Made by a program: the position numbers and the translations under genes. Source: VXPQ01 sp965248175 (GTDB lineage: Bacteria; Bacteroidota; Rhodothermia; Rhodothermales; VXPQ01). Taken from it: a stretch of DNA of 64,000 nt. Where the stretch lies: contig OZ252093.1 in assembly GCA_965248175.1 (NCBI GenBank), forward strand, positions 2,790,001-2,854,000. Direction: 5' to 3'. The notes under the pieces are model-generated. The model had not been told where the DNA came from. It did no database searches and worked only from the letters and a program-made list of their open reading frames with translations. How positions within the stretch are numbered: position 1 is the stretch's first letter; every line of letters begins with the position of its first letter. Below are positions 8,274-17,289 of the stretch, one piece after another.

Positions 8274-8290
8274 GGTTTCGCGTCGATCTC

Positions 8291-9720
8291 TTATGCGTGA
8301 TGATACACTTCCCAATCCATGTACTTACCGAGCGCTTCGCGGACGGCTCCAGCCACGCGCGCGCGCGTGGCTGCCACATGGTGTTCAAATCCGGATTCGC
8401 ACATATACCGGAGCAATTCCTGCATGTTCGCCACCTCGAACACCCCGTACCCCCCGAAGGTTCGGAGTGTGTCCGACGTGAAGACGCCCTCTCCCACATA
8501 GGCGCGCATGCGGCCTTCCAGGTCGTCCGTGGTAATGCGGGCGAACGTGAACGCCCCGGGAGCGATCCGCCCCACAATGGTGCCGTACGTATTCTCCTTG
8601 CCGACCACTCCGGCGATGATTTCCTGAAAATCCATGCGGTGCGCGTCCGACCCCTCGTCCACAAAGAAGGATTTGGGCAGGTTCGAGCAGTGGAATACGA
8701 CCCCCTTGTTCGGATCGTCCCCGTAGTCATTGTTCCAGTCGAGGAGCGCTGCGGGCACGCGGGCCGCCTCCTGCAGCACATACATGCTCAGCGCCCCGAC
8801 GATATCCGCCTCGCAGGCGCTCGCCATGAGCCGGTCGCTCATCATGCTCATCGCCGTACAGGGCACCACCCCGTAGAACTCTTCCAGCGAGGTCCAGCAC
8901 TGGATAGCCGTCGCCGCAAGACCCTGGTCTTCCATGAACCGGTCGATGCACACACCCAGCTTCGCCATCTTCAACAGGCTCTCCCGGGGAATGCCGTCTA
9001 TCCGCGTATAGGCGCGCATCGCCTCGATCTTGTCGGTGACGGGGACCTCGTCGTCGTCGAGGCGGCGGATCCATCCGAGCAGTTCGGACAGGTCGAGCGT
9101 TTCAACGGAAATGCCAGCCTGTTCCAGCAGTTTTTCGCTGTAGCGCACCGTGTTGAATGCAGCGGGGCGAGCGCCGATCTGGCCCAGGCGCAGGTTCTTC
9201 AGCGAGCGCACGACGCGGCAGGTGGCCGCAAAGCGGCGCAGGTCCTCCGCAAACGCCTCGCTTGCGGGATCCATCGTATGCCGGCTGGTGAGCGAGAACG
9301 GGATACCGTACTGACGCAGGTTGTTACAAGCCGATATCTTGCCGCAAAAACTGTCCCGGCGGCTCGTCAGCGACATGTCGGACTTCGAATCCGCAAAGGC
9401 ATGCATAAGGACAGGGCCCCGAGATCGGCCCAGCGCAGTACGTTCGCCACGGCCCGCTCGTCCCCGAAATTGGGCAGCGTGACAAGCACCCCGTTGATGT
9501 CGTCGCGGCGCGCACGAAACAGATCGGCGCACAGGCGCGCTTCTGCAAGCGTTTCCACCGCGCCGTTGTTCGTGGCCTCTTCGGGCGTGATCACGATGTG
9601 GATCCCCTCCTTCTCCAGCAAGGCTACAATCTGCCGGCGCCCGGTGGCGCACAGATGATCCGGAAAAAAGCCCCGGTTGCCGACGATAACGCCAAGCGTC
9701 ACCGGATTATCGTTCGTCAT
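8291..9720 (-). pseudogene. L-fucose/L-arabinose isomerase-like protein, single-base frameshift
   Basis: Two overlapping frames together make one protein of about 475 residues. The first (start ATG 9720) reads MTNDNPVTLGVIVGNRGFFP to about WADLG. The second resumes at PVLMHAFADSKSD and runs to the stop at 8291 through RRDSFCGKISACNN, IGARPAAFNTVRYSEKLLE and HCSNLPKSF, all typical of the FucI/AraA-like family. The switch falls in GGGGCCC at about 9414-9420, where one missing base (probably C) would restore LGAPVLM. Either the gene is recently broken or this is a homopolymer sequencing error. No other damage is visible, which favours an error or a very young mutation. The family interconverts aldoses and ketoses, but this branch has no confirmed substrate. 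Confidence 0.82.
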
Positions 9721-9864
9721 ATGCTCCCGTTCTTCGTATTTTCGATGCGGTGTCCGATGCGCACATATCCTGCGCCTGCCCCCCGAAGCAGGATCGTTTC
9801 CGCGATCCCGCTACGTTCGCCCGCATAGAATAAACGACACGCACGGCAATCTTTCGTAACGATT
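9721..9864. promoter_or_regulatory. Divergent intergenic region between isomerase-like and SDR genes
   Basis: 144 bp between divergent start codons, so it should hold promoters for both the minus-strand sugar block and the plus-strand SDR gene. No convincing -35/-10 pair or operator palindrome could be picked out by eye. Confidence 0.4.
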
Positions 9865-10728
9865 ATGCAACATTCCTTATATGACCTTACGGGGCGCGTG
9901 GCCGTCGTCACAGGCGGATCGGGAGCGCTGGGATCAGCCTGCTGCCGGGGACTAGCCGAAGCGGGCGCCTCGGTGGTGATCCTGGCGCGCAACAAAAAGC
10001 GGGTCGAGGATGCGGCCCGGACGCTGGAAGAAGCCGGAGCGACGGCGGCGGCGGGCATCCCCGCGGACGTGCTGAAGAAAGATCAGCTTACGGCTGCCCG
10101 CGATCTCATCGTCGAACGCTTCGGACGGGTGGATATTCTCGTGAATGCCGCCGGGGGCAACATCAAGTCCGCTACGCTCAAGCCCGGAGATAGCATTTTC
10201 GACATGCCGGAGACCGCTTTCCGGCAAGTGTTTGACCTCAACCTGATCGGAACCGTGCTGCCCACGCAGGTTTTCGGAGAGGTGATGGGAGTGGCCGAAA
10301 ACAAAAACGACGCAACGGAAGAAGAAACGGATATCCCGTGCGCCGGCTCCATCGTCAACGTCTCCTCCATGGCGGCAGCCCGTGCGCTCACCCGGGTCGT
10401 GGGCTATTCCGCAGCCAAGGCTTCCGTCGAGAATTTCACCCGGTGGATGGCCGTGGAGCTTGCCCGGATGTTCGGCGATGGACTCCGCGTGAATGCCATC
10501 GCGCCGGGTTTCTTCATTGGAGAACAGAACCGGGGCCTGCTCCTGAACGAAGACGGCTCGCTGACCGAGCGCGGCAGGCAAATCATCGACCATACGCCCA
10601 TGGGGCGCTTCGGCGAGGTGAACGAACTCGCAGGAACGCTCGTCTGGCTGTGCAGCGATGCCTCACGGTTCGTGACCGGCGTGGTCGTGCCCGTGGACGG
10701 GGGATTCGGCGCGTTCAGCGGGGTGTAG
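9865..10728 (+). CDS. SDR-family oxidoreductase, probable D-mannonate oxidoreductase
   Basis: 287 residues of a classical short-chain dehydrogenase: NAD(P)-binding TGGSGALG at about residue 17, LVNAAGG, Ser then YSAAK catalytic segment near residue 175, and the C-terminal VVVPVDGGFGAFSGV. The long insert before the catalytic serine and the FxAFSGV ending resemble the SDR enzymes called D-mannonate oxidoreductase (fructuronate reductase type), which interconvert fructuronate and mannonate in hexuronate catabolism. A 2-keto-3-deoxygluconate kinase at 17684-18712 fits the same pathway. Assignment to this substrate rests on resemblance remembered, not on a search. Confidence 0.8.
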   Translation: MQHSLYDLTGRVAVVTGGSGALGSACCRGLAEAGASVVILARNKKRVEDAARTLEEAGATAAAGIPADVLKKDQLTAARDLIVERFGRVDILVNAAGGNIKSATLKPGDSIFDMPETAFRQVFDLNLIGTVLPTQVFGEVMGVAENKNDATEEETDIPCAGSIVNVSSMAAARALTRVVGYSAAKASVENFTRWMAVELARMFGDGLRVNAIAPGFFIGEQNRGLLLNEDGSLTERGRQIIDHTPMGRFGEVNELAGTLVWLCSDASRFVTGVVVPVDGGFGAFSGV

Positions 10729-10748
10729 CGGGAAATCCGGCCGCCAGG

Positions 10749-11615
10749 TTACGGATTGAGATCGCCCGTGTTGATGATCGGCTGCGTGCTCTTGTCAGCA
10801 CAGAGTACGACCAGCAGGTTGCTCACCATGGCTGCCTTACGCTCCTCATCGAGCTCGACGATGCCCCGACTGGACAGAGCATCGAGCGCCATCTGCACCA
10901 TGCTCACGGCACCCTCCACAATCTGGCTCCGGGCATCAATGATGGCGCCCGCCTGTTGCCGCTGGAGCATTGCCGAGGCGATTTCCGGCGCATAGGCCAA
11001 GTGGTTGATCCGCGCCTCGATCACCTCTACCCCGGCCCTGTCGAGCCGATCCTGTATCTCCGCCTGTAACTTGTCGGCAATCTCGTCTGTGTTGCCCCGC
11101 AGCGACAACTGTCCTTCCTCCTGCGTGTCGTAGGGATACCGGGTCGCGAGGTTACGCACCGCCGATTCGCTCTGGATGCGCACGAAATTGACGTAGTCGT
11201 TCACCTCGAAGGTGGCCACGGCGGTATCGACGACCCTCCAGACCACGACGGCCGCCATCTCGACAGGATTACCGTCGGTGTCGTTGACCTTGGAGCGTTC
11301 CGTCTCGAAGTTGCGCACCCGAACCGAGATGCGCTGCCTCGTATACAGCGGATTGGTGTACCGAAGCCCCGGCTCGCGGACGGTGGCGACGTAGTTGCCG
11401 AACAACTGCAGCACCCGCGACTCGTTCGGGGCAACCGCGAACAGGCCCCGAAACAGGAAAAGAATGACCGGAAAACCCACGGCGGCAACCACGGTGAAGA
11501 ATATGGCGTCGCGCTGCAAGCCGGATACGAACAGCGCAACATCCAGCGTGAGCCCGATCAGCAAAACAAACAGGACGAGCCAGCCGGAAGGCGCGGGCGA
11601 CAATTTTTCTTGCAT
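10749..11615 (-). CDS. SPFH/band 7 domain membrane protein
   Basis: 288 residues. Two hydrophobic stretches in the first 65 residues are followed by an SPFH (stomatin/prohibitin) domain starting at LFAVAPNESRVLQLFGNYV. A coiled-coil-prone Ala/Glu/Arg segment holds NHLAYAPEIASAMLQRQQA, a signature of this branch. Such proteins assemble into large membrane rings and affect membrane protein turnover. No NfeD or FtsH partner gene is adjacent. It converges with the SDR gene, leaving only 20 bp between the two stops. Confidence 0.9.
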   Translation of the reverse strand: MQEKLSPAPSGWLVLFVLLIGLTLDVALFVSGLQRDAIFFTVVAAVGFPVILFLFRGLFAVAPNESRVLQLFGNYVATVREPGLRYTNPLYTRQRISVRVRNFETERSKVNDTDGNPVEMAAVVVWRVVDTAVATFEVNDYVNFVRIQSESAVRNLATRYPYDTQEEGQLSLRGNTDEIADKLQAEIQDRLDRAGVEVIEARINHLAYAPEIASAMLQRQQAGAIIDARSQIVEGAVSMVQMALDALSSRGIVELDEERKAAMVSNLLVVLCADKSTQPIINTGDLNP

Positions 11616-11885
11616 GACAGTCGCGGAAATGGTGCGGAGAAAACGGAAATATCCCTTAACGGCACAACTACGGTAGATTTATACCGCGTTGCGTGCCGGT
11701 TTGCGCACGTAAAATACGCCTCAGGGGTTCGTTTGCCAAGAGATAGGCCGGGGCGCCTTTTCAGATAAGGAAAGGCCCAAGGAACACCTGCGAACAGGTA
11801 GAATGCCGCACGGTTACGATGCCCCGAAATGCGCAATGTGCCCAAGGCGTAAAAACGGAAGGCCTGGGGAGATACCCTGATCCCC
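11616..11885. other. Non-coding stretch between SPFH gene and TonB receptor gene
   Basis: 270 bp downstream of the TonB receptor and upstream of the SPFH gene, both on the minus strand. It must contain the receptor's terminator and the SPFH promoter. No hairpin with a U-run, riboswitch or small gene was convincing by eye. Confidence 0.4.
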
Positions 11886-14408
11886 TTACATCTGCATCCC
11901 CTGCATTTCCTCTTCGTCTCCGCCGCCCTGTTCGTATTCACCGTTCTCGCGCTGCCGCTGCTGGCGTCCGAAGTTGTACGTCAGCGAAAGGTTGACCTGG
12001 CGGGCGTTGAAACTGCGGAACGTCTCCTGGTAGAACCGGGGCGTGTCGCGCGTCATGCTGTAATTCATCATATCGAACGGATCGCGGACCTGCAGGCTGA
12101 GGCTGGCCCGCTCGTTCAGCAACTGCTGGCGCGCCCCGATACTCACCCTCGACATCGAACCGATGCGGCCGTTTTCGATATTCATGGGCGCCCGGTAAAA
12201 ATAGGAAAGCTGCACAGACAGCCCCTCCCGAACGCTGAGTGTGGTATTCCCGCGCGCCGACCAGCCCCAGGCGTCGTTGCCGAGACCACTCTCCACGTTG
12301 GACCCGTCCGTCTGCACCCTAAAAGCATTGAAACTGCCGAACGCATTCAGCCGGTTTGTCAGCCGCAACGTACCAATGGATTCGAAGCCCCACGAACTGC
12401 TCGAATCGAAGTTTCGGAAGGTCGTGATCGATACTCCGCCGTCGTTAAGGAATTCATACCACTGGATTCGATTGATCGTCTTGCGATAATACGGGGTGAG
12501 CGTGATGGAGACAGGGCCGGCGAAATGAATGTAACTACCCTCCATCGCATGCGTGTACTCCGGCTTGAGATACGGATTCCCTTCACGGCGAGAATACGGA
12601 TCCAGGTTATCGTTGAAGGGATTCAGCGACCAGGTGCGCGGGCGATTGATGCGCTTGCTGTAGCTGAACTTGATCTGCTTCCAACTCGTCTCGGACCGGG
12701 ACAATTCCCAGGTCAGGAATGCACTCGGGAAGAAGCTGTTGTAATCGTTCTCGTACCGGTCGTTTGTTGTGGTCAGGTCGAAAGTCGTCCGCGCCTGTTC
12801 GTAGCGCAAACCAACCTGCGTGGCGAAAGGCCCGAAGGCTTGCTGCACGATGCCGAAGGCGGCCTGGATATTCTGCTGGTAATCGAATGTGTTTGTCTTG
12901 TGCGCATCCGTCAGATACGCATTCAGGTCGTGATCGAACGTCTCAACCCCAAACCGGCTGTCCAGTAAATCGATAGACCCCTTGTACCCCGCCTCCAGCT
13001 TACCGTTGCCCAACGGGCGGACGTAATCCAACTGGAATGACCCCTCGCCGTTGTTCTCATCCTGCGTCGAACGCTGCATGAACGGATCGGCCTCAACACC
13101 CGGAATACCCCCTCCGAAGCGAAGCCCATTCTCCGTATAGCTGTTCTTGTCGTCCTCCTTCTCTTTTTCGTACCGCACCTCGGCCTGCAGTTCGTGCGCC
13201 CCCGACTCAATAATGCGCGAAAACGTCAGGCGGTAATCCTGATTCAAGTCCGACCGGTCTCCGATGCGCGTCCGGTCGTAACTGTTCATTTCCACCCGGT
13301 TCGCATCAAGAATGCGATAGGCATTCAGCCCATCCTGATCCCCCCCGCGTACGCTCAGCCTCGTGGCCAGCGACAACACGTTCTTGTCGGTCATGTTGTA
13401 ATCGGCGCTGACCCTGAGGTTATGCGAGTCGCGGCCGCTCTCGCCCCGATCGTCCTGGTCGATCACGGTCAGCGGATCGGCCACGCGATTTTCCTGGAGG
13501 CGGTCCCCCACCGAGTTGCGCACGCCGTGGCGCAACCCGTAGTTCACGAACGTGGAGAACTTGCCCGTTATAAAATTGAGCGAGCCCCCGGCATTGTAAC
13601 TCTCCTGGGTACCGCCTCCGACCCTAATGCTTCCGCCGAGGCCGAGATTCTGGTCTTTGCGCAATACGATATTGAGGATACCGGACATGCCGTCGGGTTC
13701 GTACCTGGCCGACGGATTGGGTATGACCTCGACCCGGTCGATCGTACTCGCCGGCAATCCCTGCAGGAAGGTGATGAGCGCCTCCCCGGTCATGGACGTA
13801 GGACGGCCATTGAGGAGAATGGCCACGTTCTGGTTGCCCCGCAGACTGATATTGCCGTCAATATCCACTTCCACCGAAGGAATTTCCTCCAGCACCTGGC
13901 TGGCGTCACCTCCGGCGGACACCAGTTGATCCCTGGTGTTGTACACGGTCCGGTCGATGCCGACTTCCATGAACTCCCGGCGCTCCTCGACAATCACTTC
14001 ATCCAGCATCTGCGCATCGGGCATCAATTCGACGGTTCCGAGATCTGCAATGAACGATCCCGGCAAAAGGGCCACATCCGAAATCTCCTCCGTGAGATAC
14101 CCCACAAAGCTGACCTGGACGTAATATCTTCCCGGGCGAAGCCCTTCGATCAGAAAAGCGCCGTCGGTGTCGCTGATCGCTCCGGTGGCAAGTGAAGAAT
14201 CCCGTACGCTCCACACGGCCACGGAAGCGGACGGAATGGATTCGCCCGTTTCTCCGTCGAGAATGCTTCCGGAAATTTCCGTCGAGGGCATCTGCCCTCT
14301 AGGCCTTTCGCCTCCCCCCCTGTTACCGTACTGCTGGGCATAAGCCGACTGCATAGGAGAGACGGCAAACAACAAACCGGCAGCGATGAGCATCGTGGAG
14401 CGTAGCAT
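11886..14408 (-). CDS. TonB-dependent outer-membrane receptor with carboxypeptidase-regulatory-like domain
   Basis: About 840 residues from ATG 14408, preceded by AAAGGA. A signal peptide ends SAYAQ. Next come a Gly/Arg-rich linker, a carboxypeptidase-regulatory-like beta-sandwich (ISGSILDGETGESIPSASV to GYLTEEI), a plug domain (LRGNQNVAILLNGRPTSM, RVEVIPNPSARYEPDGM) and a long beta-barrel. This is the SusC-relative 'outer membrane beta-barrel' type common in Bacteroidota and relatives. The C-terminus is unusual: instead of ending on an aromatic strand it carries a Gln/Glu/Gly/Met-rich tail (about 20 residues) after SLTYNFGRQQ. There is no SusD partner next to it. The substrate is unknown. 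Confidence 0.92.
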   Translation of the reverse strand: MLRSTMLIAAGLLFAVSPMQSAYAQQYGNRGGGERPRGQMPSTEISGSILDGETGESIPSASVAVWSVRDSSLATGAISDTDGAFLIEGLRPGRYYVQVSFVGYLTEEISDVALLPGSFIADLGTVELMPDAQMLDEVIVEERREFMEVGIDRTVYNTRDQLVSAGGDASQVLEEIPSVEVDIDGNISLRGNQNVAILLNGRPTSMTGEALITFLQGLPASTIDRVEVIPNPSARYEPDGMSGILNIVLRKDQNLGLGGSIRVGGGTQESYNAGGSLNFITGKFSTFVNYGLRHGVRNSVGDRLQENRVADPLTVIDQDDRGESGRDSHNLRVSADYNMTDKNVLSLATRLSVRGGDQDGLNAYRILDANRVEMNSYDRTRIGDRSDLNQDYRLTFSRIIESGAHELQAEVRYEKEKEDDKNSYTENGLRFGGGIPGVEADPFMQRSTQDENNGEGSFQLDYVRPLGNGKLEAGYKGSIDLLDSRFGVETFDHDLNAYLTDAHKTNTFDYQQNIQAAFGIVQQAFGPFATQVGLRYEQARTTFDLTTTNDRYENDYNSFFPSAFLTWELSRSETSWKQIKFSYSKRINRPRTWSLNPFNDNLDPYSRREGNPYLKPEYTHAMEGSYIHFAGPVSITLTPYYRKTINRIQWYEFLNDGGVSITTFRNFDSSSSWGFESIGTLRLTNRLNAFGSFNAFRVQTDGSNVESGLGNDAWGWSARGNTTLSVREGLSVQLSYFYRAPMNIENGRIGSMSRVSIGARQQLLNERASLSLQVRDPFDMMNYSMTRDTPRFYQETFRSFNARQVNLSLTYNFGRQQRQRENGEYEQGGGDEEEMQGMQM

Positions 14409-14754
14409 AACAGCGATATCCTTTCGGGGGTGTATGAACTTGTTAAAAGGAACGCCGGACAACGCCTGCAGCCCGGGTTCCCGACAAGAAAATGTAAGAA
14501 GAACACGTATAAGACCTGCAGAATGGGAAATTCATTCCATGAACATCCCAAGCATTTTTGAAACGCTCTCGCAGGCGATCTTGTTGCCTGCATGTATATC
14601 GGGGCGACGCACAAAAAGATGCGAGGCGCGCAAAAGCACGCCCCGCAGTCTTGAAGCATTGTTGGTGAGCCGGAAAAGCAGCAGGCACTTTTCAATCAAC
14701 TACCGGCAACGTTACCCGGCCCCGGGCAAACGACAGCGGCGGTTCCGAAACGCA
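14409..14754. other. Non-coding stretch upstream of the TonB receptor gene
   Basis: 346 bp between the lipoprotein stop and the receptor start. It should hold the receptor promoter. It is somewhat less GC-rich than the coding flanks. No small gene, RNA fold or clear operator was recognised. Confidence 0.4.
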
Positions 14755-15507
14755 TCAGAGGCGAAGAAGGCGCCTGCTCATGGCGACACGGGAAGCGGCA
14801 GGATCGGCCTCCGGGTCCAAGTCCTCCAGGTCCAATTCGACATCGCGCTCCACTGGAGTATCACACAGCATGCCGGAAGTACCGCCCTCCACATCGATGT
14901 TGCCTCCGATGAGGAGACCCGCGTCGGGGTCTGAACCAAAACTGAGTTCAATCCGTACGTCGGTAGACAAGTCTACCTCGCACGCACCGGACCGGCCGCC
15001 CACTTCCCAATCCACCATGCCTGTCGTAGTGCTGACTGTCGTAGAGATGATACTCCCCGTACTGTCGGACTGCAACGCCGTAAAGGAAACCCTGCTTTGC
15101 AGGCGCACGCCGGACTCGCTGTCAAGCGTAAAGGTCACGTCATCCACAGTCATCACGCATCCCGAGGGAAACAGCAAAAGATCGGTATTCTCAGCGATTT
15201 CCTCTTCACCGGAAATATCGCTCATACTCGTACCCTGCAATCTGATGGAGCCTCCTCCAGAGCACGAGGCGACCGTATCTATCGCCATCTGGAGATCTTC
15301 ATCGGTCGGCATTATATCCGAAACCGGCGGCTCCGCACTCTCAACCGCACTCTCCGGGTCCAGCACCCCGAAACCGGTGCTGATAGCTGTAAAGAGGGCA
15401 TCGACCTCCTGCTCTGTCAGCATATCTTCGGTATCCACACTGTCGCAGGCGGTCAACGCCGAAAACAGAAAAAGTATACAAACAAATACGCCGTAACGGG
15501 ATAACAT
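14755..15507 (-). CDS. Putative lipoprotein of unknown function
   Basis: About 250 residues from MLSRYGVFVC (ATG 15507). A lipoprotein signal peptide ends LTAC followed by DSVDTED, so the mature lipid-anchored protein has an Asp at +2. The rest is acidic and rich in Ser, Thr, Val and Asp, consistent with a beta-sandwich. Two Cys pairs (CSGGGS, SGCVM, GACEV, LCDTP) could form disulfides in the periplasm. The C-terminus is abruptly basic (SRRLLRL). I do not recognise the family. Confidence 0.75.
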   Translation of the reverse strand: MLSRYGVFVCILFLFSALTACDSVDTEDMLTEQEVDALFTAISTGFGVLDPESAVESAEPPVSDIMPTDEDLQMAIDTVASCSGGGSIRLQGTSMSDISGEEEIAENTDLLLFPSGCVMTVDDVTFTLDSESGVRLQSRVSFTALQSDSTGSIISTTVSTTTGMVDWEVGGRSGACEVDLSTDVRIELSFGSDPDAGLLIGGNIDVEGGTSGMLCDTPVERDVELDLEDLDPEADPAASRVAMSRRLLRL

Positions 15508-15666
15508 GGAGAGCCTCCATAGGGGTTGGGTGCATGATTCGATGCACAATAAGGCAAATACTGTGCCAAAATCCTACTCATTGCACCAATACTCACTTTA
15601 GAAAGTACGCGCAGGCTTCGGTATATTAGCCGCTCCGCACGATTTTTCCTTCGATCACCGGTCAAT

Positions 15667-16617
15667 ATGCCCTCGACGCCCTTCCGGCCGGCAAACGCCC
15701 CGACCCTGTATTTCATCGGCGTAACCACGAAGCAATCTTCCATCGTGCCCATCTTCCCGAAATGGGCCAGGCGCCTCGGACTGGACGATGCGCGCCTCGT
15801 GGGCGTGGACGTTCCGATCGGTGCAAGCCCGGATACCTACCGGGACATCGTGCGCTGCATCAAGAACGACCCGCTCTCGATGGGCGCACTGATCACCACC
15901 CACAAGATCGACCTTCTCGCGGCGAGCCGTGACCTGTTCGACGAACTGGACCCGTATGCGCACCTGCTCGGAGAAATTTCCTGCATTTCCAAGCAAGGCG
16001 AACATCTCGTCGGCCATGCGAAAGACGCTGTGACGGGCCGCCGGGCGCTCGATGCGTTTCTTCCGGGCGGATACTGGAAAAAAACCGGCGCCGAAATCCT
16101 CTTCCTGGGAGCCGGCGGCGCTACCGTAGCAACCACGAGCTTGCTTCTGGCCGCCCCGAACGACGAACAGCCTGCTCGGATCACCGTGACGGATGTCGAC
16201 GCCGGTCGGATACGCAGCATCCAGGCCGTGCACAACCAGGTGGAACACGACGCAAACGTACAGTACCTCCTCGTTGAGGATGCTACCGGTAACGACGAGG
16301 CGATGCAGGCCCTCCCTGCGCGCTCGGTGGTAATAAACGGTACGGGTATGGGCAAGGACCGTCCGGGCTCCCCGGTATCCGACAAGGCCGTCTTTCCTCA
16401 GGACGGCTATGCCTGGGATTACAATTACCGGGGCGATTTTATCTTCCTGAACCAGGCGGAGCAATGCCGCCGGGGGGTAAAGACAGTGGATGGCTGGACC
16501 TATTTCCTTTACGGATGGACCAGCATCATTGCCGAGGTGTTCGGGATCCCCATCCCGGAAGAAGGCCCGGAATTCGAGGCGCTCTCGGACATCGCCGCCG
16601 CATACCGGCGCAGATGA
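15667..16617 (+). CDS. Shikimate/quinate dehydrogenase-like protein
   Basis: 316 residues with the AroE layout. An N-terminal substrate domain has ALITTHKIDL, in place of the usual NVTxPxK, carrying the catalytic Lys. GHAKDAVTG supplies the catalytic Asp. A Rossmann domain follows with LFLGAGGATVATTSL, then VINGTGMGKD and a C-terminal substrate-closing segment. Both catalytic residues are present but the surroundings differ from housekeeping AroE. Its place among hexuronate and glycan genes rather than aromatic-pathway genes suggests a paralogue acting on another polyol or cyclitol acid. The DAHP synthase is 13 kb away. Function beyond NAD(P)-linked dehydrogenase is inference. Confidence 0.78.
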   Translation: MPSTPFRPANAPTLYFIGVTTKQSSIVPIFPKWARRLGLDDARLVGVDVPIGASPDTYRDIVRCIKNDPLSMGALITTHKIDLLAASRDLFDELDPYAHLLGEISCISKQGEHLVGHAKDAVTGRRALDAFLPGGYWKKTGAEILFLGAGGATVATTSLLLAAPNDEQPARITVTDVDAGRIRSIQAVHNQVEHDANVQYLLVEDATGNDEAMQALPARSVVINGTGMGKDRPGSPVSDKAVFPQDGYAWDYNYRGDFIFLNQAEQCRRGVKTVDGWTYFLYGWTSIIAEVFGIPIPEEGPEFEALSDIAAAYRRR

Positions 16618-16873
16618 CCTGTGGAGCAGGCGCGGGCCAGTAGGCAAAACCGCCTTTGTTGGTGCAAAAGCCCGAAAAACCGCGAAGGTTCGGCCACGCG
16701 TCTTCGATCAGTGGAGCGACCGGCGAAAGGCATGGGCGGCAAGCGGCTTCGGGGCACAGACGCGATCGCATGACAAGCAAAATGTAACAAAGTTGTTACC
16801 TCCTTAACGGACCCGTTTTTATCTCGTATATTATGCATAGCAAGCCGGGTTAACGAATCCTATAGAGAACGCA
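16618..16873. other. Intergenic region between dehydrogenase-like and coiled-coil genes
   Basis: 256 bp. The last 80 bp become AT-richer (TTGTTACC, then TATATTATGCATA just upstream of the next gene) and probably hold its promoter. The spacing of those boxes does not fit a sigma-70 consensus, so no site is called. Confidence 0.35.
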
Positions 16874-17215
16874 ATGGATGCAGACCTGAAAAAAGCCATC
16901 GACGGAATCGGCCAGCGATTCGACAGCATGGACCAGCGATTCGATGGCATCGACCAGCGACTCGACGGCATGGACCAGCGATTCGACGGAATCGACCAGC
17001 GATTCGACGGAATCGACCAGCAGTTCGACGACCTGAAAGACGAAGTATTAGCCGTGGAGGTACGGTTAAACAAACGCATCGACGACGTAGAAGACCGCTT
17101 GTCATCCAAAATCGATGTCGTTGAATCACTGGCGCGAAAAATCGACCGATCTCTCGGAAACGTTTCGCAAATACCCGACAGGTTTATGCCTGTCCTGCCC
17201 GGCCCATCGCAGTAA
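16874..17215 (+). CDS. Small coiled-coil protein with 7-residue repeats
   Basis: 113 residues. Residues about 12-52 are near-perfect heptads of the form QRFDGID (QRFDSMD, QRFDGID, QRLDGMD, QRFDGID, QRFDGID, QQFDDLK), then a charged helical segment (VRLNKRIDDVEDRLSSKIDVVESL). A regular heptad with hydrophobic Phe/Leu and Ile/Met positions predicts a parallel coiled coil. There is no signal peptide or membrane segment. The 21-bp DNA repeat means copy number could change by slippage without shifting the frame. Similar short proteins are found beside restriction, phage or toxin genes, but nothing here supports such a link. Function unknown. Confidence 0.75.
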   Translation: MDADLKKAIDGIGQRFDSMDQRFDGIDQRLDGMDQRFDGIDQRFDGIDQQFDDLKDEVLAVEVRLNKRIDDVEDRLSSKIDVVESLARKIDRSLGNVSQIPDRFMPVLPGPSQ

Positions 17216-17255
17216 GCGAATCAAGCGGAATAGCCGCATATCCCCCACCGTGTAC

Positions 17256-17289
17256 AAGCCCCGTCCATCGAATCGGATCGGGGCTTTTC
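17256..17289 (+). terminator. Rho-independent terminator after the coiled-coil gene
   Basis: AGCCCCG and CGGGGCT arms (17257-17263 and 17279-17285), with additional ATCG pairing in the loop, followed by a short T run. It lies 41 bp downstream of the coiled-coil gene stop, so it most likely ends that transcript. Confidence 0.75.

Noticed and set aside
16874..17060. CRISPR-like repeat in the coiled-coil gene
   Set aside because: The repeat is in frame, encodes regular heptads and lacks spacers.
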